A stretch of DNA of 11,514 nucleotides from Actinomycetes bacterium (lineage in GTDB: Bacteria; Actinomycetota; Acidimicrobiia; Acidimicrobiales; RAAP-2), in NCBI GenBank assembly GCA_021807965.1, contig JAKBCI010000026.1, positions 1 through 11,514 of the forward strand. The letters are read 5' to 3'. Made by a program: the position numbers and the translations under genes. Under the pieces are notes generated by a model that was given only the letters and a program-made list of their open reading frames with translations, ran no database searches and was not told where the DNA came from. The first letter of the stretch is position 1, and every line of letters starts with the position of its first letter. Positions 6,517 through 11,514 of this stretch are shown here, in pieces.

Positions 6517-7152
6517 TTACTTGTTGGGCTGGGGCGTCAGGCGCAAGTAGTCCTTCAGCTTTCGAAAGCCTTTGGGGAACTTCGTTTTGGCCTCATCGTC
6601 GGAGATCGAGTTCGCGATTATGACGTCGTCTCCGTCGCGCCAGTTCACCGGTGTCGCCACCGAGTAGCCGGCCACGAGCTGCAGCGAATCCAGAACGCGA
6701 ATGATCTCATCAATGTTGCGCCCGGTGGACGCCGGATACGTAAGCGTCAACTTCACCTTTTTGTCGGGGCCGATGATAAAGACGCTGCGCACCGTCAGCG
6801 TATCGTTGGCGTTCGGGTGGATCATGTCGTAGAGCCCGGCCACCTTACGCTCTTCGTCACCGATGATCGGGAAATTGAGGGCGGTACCCTGCGTCTCAGC
6901 AATGTCGCCCTTCCACTGCTGGTGCGATGCGACGTCGTCAACCGATACACCGATGATCTTGGTGTTGCGCCGGTCGAATTCCGCCTTGCGGGCCGCGAAG
7001 GCGCCCAATTCAGTCGTGCAGACCGGCGTAAAGTCTTTCGGGTGCGAAAAGAGGATCCCCCAACTATCTCCGAGCCATTCGTAGAAGTTGATGGGTCCCT
7101 CCGTAGTGTCCGCCGAGAAGTCCGGGGCTACGTCACCGAGGCGAATCGACAT
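6517..7152 (-). CDS. Peroxiredoxin, 1-Cys (Prx6-type)
   Basis: Thiol peroxidase that reduces hydrogen peroxide and alkyl hydroperoxides; cytoplasmic. The 211 residues match the Prx6 family length. The peroxidatic Cys45 lies in HPKDFTPVCTTE (37-48). It is the only cysteine in the protein, so there is no resolving Cys and an external thiol reductant is needed. The long C-terminal domain ends in the family hallmarks TPVNWRDGDDVI and FPKGFRKLKDYLRLTPQPNK. An in-frame ATG exists 33 bases upstream, but the ATG at 7152 has an AAGGAG ribosome binding site five bases away and begins the conserved LGDVAPDF segment. The gene stands alone, divergent from a HAD phosphatase over about 140 bp, with a candidate TATGCT -10 at 7198-7203. 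Confidence 0.96.
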   Translation of the reverse strand: MSIRLGDVAPDFSADTTEGPINFYEWLGDSWGILFSHPKDFTPVCTTELGAFAARKAEFDRRNTKIIGVSVDDVASHQQWKGDIAETQGTALNFPIIGDEERKVAGLYDMIHPNANDTLTVRSVFIIGPDKKVKLTLTYPASTGRNIDEIIRVLDSLQLVAGYSVATPVNWRDGDDVIIANSISDDEAKTKFPKGFRKLKDYLRLTPQPNK

Positions 7153-7157
7153 GTTGA

Positions 7158-7163
7158 CTCCTT
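7158..7163 (-). promoter_or_regulatory. Ribosome binding site of the peroxiredoxin
   Basis: Minus-strand AAGGAG, five bases before the ATG at 7152. It decides between this ATG and an upstream in-frame ATG at 7185. Confidence 0.8.
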
Positions 7164-7197
7164 TTCGTTGCTGGGCCAATCCCACGACTGCGCGGCC

Positions 7198-7203
7198 AGC
7201 ATA
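7198..7203 (-). promoter_or_regulatory. Candidate -10 box of the peroxiredoxin gene
   Basis: Minus-strand TATGCT, about 45 bases upstream of the start codon, implies a 5' UTR of roughly 38 bases that contains the AAGGAG. The -35 region is weak. Confidence 0.4.
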
Positions 7204-7249
7204 ACGGCACTCGTTGGCGACCGCTCACGATCTTTCATCGCACAAGTGG

Positions 7250-7272
7250 TTTCGCCTGCGCATCGTGCGAAA
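7250..7272. repeat. Inverted repeat in the peroxiredoxin/HAD divergent region
   Basis: TTTCGC (7250-7255) and GCGAAA (7267-7272) with an 11-base spacer, about 18 bases before the HAD start. A second partly matching arm, CTTTC-atc-GCAC (from 7232), could also pair with GTGCGAAAG (7266-7273). It could be an operator or an RNA hairpin; no regulator can be named. Confidence 0.3.
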
Positions 7273-7290
7273 GCCTGAGAAACTGGAGCA

Positions 7291-7983
7291 ATGACGCAGC
7301 CTGAGGTGACCGCCGTGCCGGTTGTCGCCGCCTTTGACCTGGACGGAACGCTAACCGAAGGCGGAAGCGTGTTCCGTTGGCTTCGTTGGATTGCCGGCGG
7401 TGGACGAACCGTCGCGGCGACGCTGCGGCTCGCAATACCGCTGAGCGTCGGCGCCGTGCGTAGCGGCACGAGTGCGGACAGCGCCAAGGAGCGTCTTTTT
7501 CTACGGTTGCTGGCCGGACGCGACGAGAGTGACGTCGCGTCACAATCACGCGCGTTCATTCTCGATCACCTGGAGCATCATTTACGACCTAAAACACTGG
7601 CCCGCCTGCGCTGGCACCTGCTCGAGGGTCACGACGTCGTCATTGTGTCAGCGTCGCCTCAGCTCTACGTCGACGTGGTCGCTGAACAGCTCGGTGCGCT
7701 CGGTGCGCTCGGCACGCGCCTCGCCACCGACCCGTTGGGGCGCCTGACCGGTGGCTACCTCGGACGCAACTGTCGAGGTTCTGAGAAGATGCGCCGACTC
7801 ACCGACTGGATTACGGCGCGCGACTACGCTACCGAACCAATCATCTACGCCTACGGTAACTCTCGCGGCGATCGACGCTTACTGCGCCTCGCGACCTATC
7901 CGGTCAACGCCGGGCGACTCGGACGCCTCGGCTCGCTACGACGATATCCGCGTTTGAAATCACCAGCGCCTACCACTGCGTGA
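7291..7983 (+). CDS. HAD-superfamily subfamily IB phosphatase (SerB-like)
   Basis: Small phosphatase of the HAD-IB group, 230 residues. Motif I is FDLDGTLT with nucleophile Asp16 and acid/base Asp18. Motif II is VIVSASP (117-123). Lys166 is in the lysine motif region. Motif III reads YGNSRGD (188-194), with Asn190 where most HAD-IB proteins have the first Asp of GDSxxD, while Asp194 is kept. A helical cap insert lies between motifs I and II (about 25-105). The substrate is unknown; the family includes phosphoserine, histidinol-phosphate and lysophospholipid phosphatases. The ATG at 7291 has a GGAG only two bases away and a poor -10-like GAAACT, so GTG codons 6 or 9 remain possible. The 3' end overlaps the end of the convergent ABC ATPase gene by 14 bases. 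Confidence 0.9.
   Translation: MTQPEVTAVPVVAAFDLDGTLTEGGSVFRWLRWIAGGGRTVAATLRLAIPLSVGAVRSGTSADSAKERLFLRLLAGRDESDVASQSRAFILDHLEHHLRPKTLARLRWHLLEGHDVVIVSASPQLYVDVVAEQLGALGALGTRLATDPLGRLTGGYLGRNCRGSEKMRRLTDWITARDYATEPIIYAYGNSRGDRRLLRLATYPVNAGRLGRLGSLRRYPRLKSPAPTTA
7690..7716 (+). repeat. Three 9-base tandem units inside the HAD gene
   Basis: CTCGGTGCG occurs twice in tandem, followed by a third copy with two changes (CTCGGCACG). It encodes LGALGALGT at residues 134-142 of the phosphatase. This is probably a small slippage expansion and could vary in length among strains. Confidence 0.5.
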
Positions 7984-9118
7984 TCGTCGACTCGATTTCC
8001 ACGACGCCACCCGCTCGACCGTCGTAGAGGACTTGAATCGACGCGGCCTTCTCGCTCCACGCAATGACCGTCGCACCCTCGGGTTCGACGAGTCCGACGT
8101 TCAGATCGTAGACACCGTCGAGCAGCGGCACGTTCGACAACGCGACGCCCACTCGGCTAGTTCCTGGACGAAGCGTTACTGGTGCCGACTGCGCGTCGTT
8201 GCGACTGACTAGCAGGCCCGTGCGGGTAAACACCTCTAAGACCAAGTTGCCGCTCACGGCGCGATCGCTCGTGAAGGTAACGTCGAGGTCCATACCGGCA
8301 CCGTGGCGCACTTCGAACGATCCAGCGCCGCTCGACACGCCGTCGATGCGCACCGTACCCGCCCCCGCGGGTCGGTGGTTGGCCACGTCACCGAGTAGTC
8401 GCTCACGAAAGATTCGCAGCGAGTCGGTGACTGGTCCATCGGCCACCATGCGCCCTTGATCGAGCACGATCGCGCGGTCGCATATGGCGCGAACGGTGTC
8501 GGCCTGATGCGTGACCAGCAAGATTGTACGGCCCTCGCGTTGAAATTGACGGATCCGGTCAATGCACTTCGCTTGGAAGCGCTCGTCGCCCACCGCCAAC
8601 ACTTCGTCGACTACCAGGAGGTCCGGGTCAACGTTGACCGCGACCGCGAATGCCAGTCGTACGTACATCCCACTGGAGTAAAACTTCACCGGCGTATCAA
8701 TGAAGTGATCGAGCTCGCTGAACGCCACCACGTCATCGAAGATCCGATCAACCATCTTGTGCGAAAAACCGAGCATCGATCCGTAGAGGTAGACGTTGTC
8801 GCGACCCGAGAGCTCGTGCTGAAAACCGGCACCGAGCTCGAGGAGCGCCGCGAGGTTGCCGCGAAGACGAATCTGACCTGTCGTGGGCTGCAGCACACCG
8901 CAGATGCACTTCAGCAGCGTCGACTTCCCCGAACCGTTGTGGCCCACAATACCGAGCGTCTCACCTTGTCCGACCACGAAGTTGATGTCGACCAACGCGT
9001 CAAATTCCTCCGACGAGCCAGAACGGGGGTGCAGTATCCGCTCCTTCAGCGTCTGGTTGCGCTCGTGATGGATCGTGAAACGCTTGGCAATTGCTTCGAC
9101 TTCAATGGCGTTCACCAT
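7970..9118 (-). CDS. wzt: ABC transporter ATPase for polysaccharide export, Wzt-like with C-terminal domain
   Basis: ATPase subunit of an ABC-2 type exporter for cell-envelope polysaccharide or teichoic-acid-like polymers. The 382 residues contain Walker A GHNGSGKST (59-67), a Wzt-type signature YSSGMYVRLAFA (147-158) in place of LSGGQ, Walker B DLLVVDE (166-172), the D-loop VGDE, and the switch His204 in LVTHQ. The N-terminal ATPase ends near residue 240. About 130 further residues form a beta-rich C-terminal region (about 255-378) like the Wzt-C domain, which in known systems recognises the capped polymer. The ATG directly follows the TAA of the permease gene (TAAATG), with GGAG six bases upstream. 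A polymer export role is well supported; polymer identity is not, since no glycosyltransferases lie in the window. Confidence 0.93.
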   Translation of the reverse strand: MVNAIEVEAIAKRFTIHHERNQTLKERILHPRSGSSEEFDALVDINFVVGQGETLGIVGHNGSGKSTLLKCICGVLQPTTGQIRLRGNLAALLELGAGFQHELSGRDNVYLYGSMLGFSHKMVDRIFDDVVAFSELDHFIDTPVKFYSSGMYVRLAFAVAVNVDPDLLVVDEVLAVGDERFQAKCIDRIRQFQREGRTILLVTHQADTVRAICDRAIVLDQGRMVADGPVTDSLRIFRERLLGDVANHRPAGAGTVRIDGVSSGAGSFEVRHGAGMDLDVTFTSDRAVSGNLVLEVFTRTGLLVSRNDAQSAPVTLRPGTSRVGVALSNVPLLDGVYDLNVGLVEPEGATVIAWSEKAASIQVLYDGRAGGVVEIESTITQW

Positions 9119-10048
9119 TTACAGCTCCGACTCGAAGTTGCCTTCCAGGCGTCCGAAGATGACCAACGCAACGAGGAAGAGAAGGCCGGCAGCGACGAGC
9201 AGTAGCACGTTTACCAGGGAAAAAGTAGACAGCGACCACGTCGGCAAGATGTGAAGCGTTAGGCCAGTCGTGGTAGACCGCACCGTCGTATGAACGTAGA
9301 AAATGCGCTGGAACGTAAGGATTATTGGCGTCATCGGATTGATGAAGTAGAGGGCGGTAAGACCCCGTGATCGTAAGGCGGGGGCGATGGAGTTCTCGTA
9401 CGAGTACACGACTGGCGAGACCCAGAACCACAGTTGCAACACCACGTCCATGAGATGACGAACGTCGCGCAGGTACACCGTGACGGCCGACATGACTATG
9501 GCGATCGACGCGGTCAGGAGGTACAGGGCTGCGAAGGAAACGGGCAGCAACCAGAGGAATCCCCACGCCGGGGCGTAACCGATGATCGCGAGGAACGCGG
9601 CGAGTACGGCGACCTGAATCACGAAATAGATAACCGACGCCCCAACGTTGGAGAGCGCCAGTATCTCTCTGGGGAACGAGACCTTCTTGACGAGACCGGC
9701 TCGGTCCACGATGACGCCGGTAGCGGTGCTCACCGCACTCTGGAACATGTTCCAGACGATGAGGCCAGCGAATAGATACACCACAAAGTCGGGAATGCCG
9801 TTCTTCAAGAAGACTGAGAACACCAGGTAGTAGGTAGCGAGGGTTAGGGCCGGCGACAGCATCGACCAAAAGAGGCCGAGCGCCGATCCCTTGTACTTGA
9901 TACGAATATCGGACGTGATGAGACTGAGGAGCAACTCTCGTCGCTCGACCAGATTCGCCAAGCGCGTGCGAAGGCGCGGCCGGGCACTGACGACGCGCAC
10001 CGGTGAGGGCGCCAGCGACCGCCTCACCACCGGCGGACTGTCCCCCAT
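9119..10048 (-). CDS. wzm: ABC-2 type polysaccharide export permease, Wzm-like
   Basis: Integral membrane subunit that pairs with the adjacent Wzt-like ATPase. The 309 residues have a cytoplasmic N-terminus of about 55, then hydrophobic segments near 60-80, 88-108, 138-157, 163-190, 200-218 and 280-300: six, as in ABC-2 permeases. Family segments include KYKGSALGLFWSMLSPALTL (51-70), KKVSFPREILALSN (121-134) and YLRDVRHLMDVVLQLWFWVSP (192-212). The frame is open upstream inside clpP, but the ATG at 10048 is the first sensible start: it overlaps the clpP stop (TAATG) and has AAGGGG four bases upstream. The stop is followed at once by the ATPase start. The three genes clpP, permease and ATPase are therefore almost certainly one transcript. 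Confidence 0.93.
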   Translation of the reverse strand: MGDSPPVVRRSLAPSPVRVVSARPRLRTRLANLVERRELLLSLITSDIRIKYKGSALGLFWSMLSPALTLATYYLVFSVFLKNGIPDFVVYLFAGLIVWNMFQSAVSTATGVIVDRAGLVKKVSFPREILALSNVGASVIYFVIQVAVLAAFLAIIGYAPAWGFLWLLPVSFAALYLLTASIAIVMSAVTVYLRDVRHLMDVVLQLWFWVSPVVYSYENSIAPALRSRGLTALYFINPMTPIILTFQRIFYVHTTVRSTTTGLTLHILPTWSLSTFSLVNVLLLVAAGLLFLVALVIFGRLEGNFESEL

Positions 10049-10635
10049 TAGACCCCTTGTCGCGTAACCGAACGGTCGATGACGGCGTCGATGAAGCCGT
10101 ACTCGACCGCCTCTTGAGCGGTGAACCATCGATCGCGATCCGAATCTGCCTCGATACGCTCCACCGGCTGACCAGTGTGATACGAGATCCGCTCGGCGAG
10201 CATCTTCTTCATGTACACGATCTGCTCTGCTTGGATCGCAATGTCGGACGCCTGGCCCTGCATGCCGCCGGCCGACGGCTGGTGCATCAAAATACGACTG
10301 TGAGGCAGCGAGAATCGCTTGCCCGGTGTTCCAGCACAGAGGAGGAACTGGCCCATCGACGCCGCCATTCCCACACAGATCGTGCGAATATCGCAATTCA
10401 CGTACTGCATGGTGTCGTAGATCGCGAGCCCGTCGGTCACTGATCCGCCCGGCGAGTTGATGTACAGACTGATGTCGCGGTCGCGGTCTTCGGCTTCGAG
10501 CAACAGCAGTTCAGCGCAGATACGATTCGCGGTGTTTTGGTCGACTTGTGAGCCGAGGAACACAATTCGTTCCCGTAGGAGTCGCTGATTCAGGTCATTG
10601 GTCCCGAGGCCCTCGGCCAAGGCGGAGTTATTCAT
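10048..10635 (-). CDS. clpP: ATP-dependent Clp protease proteolytic subunit
   Basis: Serine peptidase that forms tetradecameric barrels and degrades proteins unfolded by ClpX/ClpC; cytoplasmic. The 195 residues are standard. The catalytic triad is Ser93 in [11 protein letters not shown], His118 in MHQPSAG and Asp168 in SDRDRWF, with spacing as in E. coli ClpP. The oligomer-forming SPGGSV (61-66) and C-terminal [10 protein letters not shown] are present. The ATG at 10635 follows a TAGATT box by six bases without a Shine-Dalgarno, so a leaderless start is likely. Actinobacteria usually carry clpP1-clpP2 in tandem, often near clpX or tig. Here a single clpP is followed with a one-base overlap by ABC export genes, which is unusual. 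Whether this is ClpP1, ClpP2 or an extra paralog cannot be told from the window. Confidence 0.97.
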   Translation of the reverse strand: MNNSALAEGLGTNDLNQRLLRERIVFLGSQVDQNTANRICAELLLLEAEDRDRDISLYINSPGGSVTDGLAIYDTMQYVNCDIRTICVGMAASMGQFLLCAGTPGKRFSLPHSRILMHQPSAGGMQGQASDIAIQAEQIVYMKKMLAERISYHTGQPVERIEADSDRDRWFTAQEAVEYGFIDAVIDRSVTRQGV

Positions 10636-10641
10636 GGTCTC

Positions 10642-10647
10642 AATCTA
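10642..10647 (-). promoter_or_regulatory. Candidate -10 box of clpP (leaderless start)
   Basis: Minus-strand TAGATT, six bases before the clpP ATG and with no ribosome binding site between. It is the same geometry as at orn and dut. Confidence 0.6.
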
Positions 10648-10680
10648 CTGGACCATCGTGCATCGACCCCCGGAGGCACC

Positions 10681-10686
10681 TAGGGT
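10681..10686 (+). promoter_or_regulatory. Candidate -10 box of tRNA-Leu
   Basis: TAGGGT ends nine bases before the mature 5' end of tRNA-Leu, the same distance as at tRNA-Gly. The clpP promoter lies on the other strand about 35 bp away, within a 60-bp divergent region. Confidence 0.5.
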
Positions 10687-10695
10687 AGTGGCTTG

Positions 10696-10776
10696 GCGGG
10701 CGTGGCGGAATTGGCAGACGCGCTGGTTTTAGGTACCAGTTCTTCGGAGTGTGGGTTCGAGTCCCTCCGCCCGCAC
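10696..10776 (+). tRNA. tRNA-Leu (anticodon UAG), CCA not encoded
   Basis: Class II tRNA. The acceptor GCGGGCG (10696-10702) pairs with CGCCCGC (10769-10775), and the discriminator is A (10776). The anticodon stem CTGGT/ACCAG encloses TTTAGGT with anticodon TAG at 10730-10732. A 12-base variable arm (10740-10751) folds as a short stem on a TTCG tetraloop. The T-arm is GTGGG-TTCGAGT-CCCTC, which leaves one T-T mismatch in the stem. The next bases are CCG, so the CCA must be added by nucleotidyltransferase, unlike the tRNA-Gly here. The total of 81 bases is a little short for tRNA-Leu. Confidence 0.95.
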
Positions 10777-10819
10777 CGCTCGAGCTGCTGCTTAGTCCTG
10801 CTAGGCTGGCGGCATTGTT

Positions 10820-10836
10820 CACCGCAACTAGCGGTG
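10820..10836. repeat. Perfect 6-bp stem hairpin between tRNA-Leu and the helicase gene
   Basis: CACCGC and GCGGTG flank a five-base loop AACTA. It could help end the tRNA-Leu transcript, though no T run follows, or sit in the 5' UTR of the helicase mRNA if that starts near a TAGGCT box at 10802-10807. Confidence 0.4.
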
Positions 10837-10861
10837 GAGACCGATTCGACCGTGGCATTTC

Positions 10862-10882
10862 GAGTTGGGCTCATCTCAACTC
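10862..10882 (+). promoter_or_regulatory. Inverted repeat just upstream of the helicase ribosome binding site
   Basis: GAGTTG (10862-10867) and CAACTC (10877-10882) with a nine-base spacer end two bases before the AGGAGT of the helicase gene. In RNA this stem would press against the Shine-Dalgarno and could tune translation. It could also be an operator. Confidence 0.35.
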
Positions 10883-10884
10883 AT

Positions 10885-10890
10885 AGGAGT
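10885..10890 (+). promoter_or_regulatory. Ribosome binding site of the DEAD-box helicase
   Basis: AGGAGT (AGGAG at 10885-10889), with five bases between AGGAG and the GTG at 10895. It sets the GTG as the start codon. Confidence 0.75.
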
Positions 10891-10894
10891 CATC

Positions 10895-11514
10895 GTGTCC
10901 ATAACATTCGCCGATCTCGGCGTGCCTTCGAACCTGGTCGACCGATTGCGAGCGCGCGGCATCAGTGACGCATTCCCCATTCAGGTCGCCGCGATTCCCG
11001 ACGCATTGGCCGGACGCGACGTGGTTGGCAAGGCTGCCACCGGATCCGGCAAGACGTTGGCGTTCGGCCTTCCGATGCTCGCTCGAATCGGCACTGCCCG
11101 TCCCCGCCAGCCGCTGGGTCTCATCTTGGTACCGACGCGAGAGCTCGCCAGCCAAGTTCAAAAGGAACTGGCGCAGCTGACGAACGACCGCGGCCGGCGG
11201 ATTATCACAATCTTTGGCGGCACGTCGTATAGCACCACGCGTAAAGCGCTCAACAGTGGCGTTGATCTCGTGGTGGCGTGTCCCGGCCGACTCGAAGATC
11301 TTCTCGAACAACGTTCCCTCGACCTCTCGGCGGTCACGACCGTCGTCGTCGACGAAGCGGATCGAATGGCGGACATGGGCTTCTTGCCCGCGGTACGACG
11401 CATTGTTGGCGCTACCCCCGCTGGCCGACACGTGATGCTGTTCTCGGCGACCCTCGGACCCGATGTGTCAGCTCTCGTCAATGCCTTCACCCGGGACGCC
11501 GCCGTACACGACGT
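10895..11514 (+). CDS. DEAD-box RNA helicase, N-terminal part (cut by window edge)
   Basis: ATP-dependent RNA helicase that remodels structured RNA, acting in the cytoplasm in ribosome assembly, mRNA decay or cold adaptation. About 206 residues from a GTG start are visible and the frame is open to the right edge. Motifs of the first RecA-like domain appear in order: the upstream Phe5 and Q-motif Gln30 (FPIQ), motif I ATGSGKT (48-54), Ia PTREL (80-84), the GG and CPGRL segments (about 110-131), motif II DEAD (153-156) and motif III SAT (184-186). The second RecA domain and any C-terminal extension are outside the window, so a CsdA/RhlE/DeaD assignment is not possible. It follows tRNA-Leu by 118 bp and is divergent from clpP. 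A hairpin lies directly before the ribosome binding site. Confidence 0.95.
   Translation, partial: MSITFADLGVPSNLVDRLRARGISDAFPIQVAAIPDALAGRDVVGKAATGSGKTLAFGLPMLARIGTARPRQPLGLILVPTRELASQVQKELAQLTNDRGRRIITIFGGTSYSTTRKALNSGVDLVVACPGRLEDLLEQRSLDLSAVTTVVVDEADRMADMGFLPAVRRIVGATPAGRHVMLFSATLGPDVSALVNAFTRDAAVHD

Noticed and set aside
8456..9205. Plus-strand open frame of 249 codons opposite the ABC ATPase.
   Set aside because: It is the shadow of the ATPase gene, whose minus-strand frame carries all ABC motifs.
10049..10396. Upstream extension of the permease frame into clpP.
   Set aside because: The added residues are Arg/His-rich and antisignal-like, being clpP read out of frame. The ATG overlapping the clpP stop has a ribosome binding site and gives the normal permease length.

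Overview
This window has a high-GC, actinobacterial character. Supporting signs are GTG starts, 4-base GTGA gene overlaps, several start codons sitting 6-7 bases after a TAnnnT -10 hexamer (leaderless style), an actinobacterial-type FadD-like ligase, and a class II tRNA-Leu with a UUCG variable arm. A member of the Actinomycetota, possibly Acidimicrobiia, is my inference; no rRNA or other phylogenetic marker is present to settle it.

Layout from left to right. (1) Positions 1-2554, minus strand: a three-gene catabolic-looking operon read right to left. It holds an acetyl-CoA hydrolase/CoA-transferase family protein, an HSL-type alpha/beta hydrolase, and the N-terminus of a formylglycine-type sulfatase/phosphonate monoester hydrolase that runs off the left edge. 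(2) Positions 2828-3399, minus strand: tRNA-Gly(GCC) and dut (dUTPase). (3) Positions 3448-5753, plus strand: orn (oligoribonuclease) followed by an overlapping acyl-CoA synthetase, divergent from dut across 48 bp. (4) Positions 5754-6516: about 760 bp without a recognisable gene. (5) Positions 6517-7152, minus strand: a 1-Cys peroxiredoxin, divergent from a HAD-IB phosphatase (7291-7983, plus). (6) Positions 7970-10635, minus strand: a tight clpP - ABC permease - ABC ATPase cluster. The two ABC genes look like a Wzm/Wzt polysaccharide exporter, and the ATPase carries a C-terminal substrate-recognition type extension. (7) Positions 10696-11514, plus strand: tRNA-Leu(UAG) and the N-terminal part of a DEAD-box RNA helicase cut by the right edge.

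Functionally the window mixes housekeeping (nucleotide-pool sanitation by dUTPase, RNA end-turnover by Orn, proteolysis by ClpP, RNA remodelling by the helicase, two tRNAs), lipid/CoA metabolism (acyl-CoA ligase, CoA-transferase family enzyme, esterase), redox defence (peroxiredoxin) and envelope polysaccharide export. I see no mobile element, CRISPR array, phage gene or defence system. No clear new system stands out. The points most worth a second look are the shared leaderless promoter geometry, the co-transcription of clpP with a polysaccharide exporter, the CoA-transferase/esterase/sulfatase operon, and the long gene-free gap with its hairpin.
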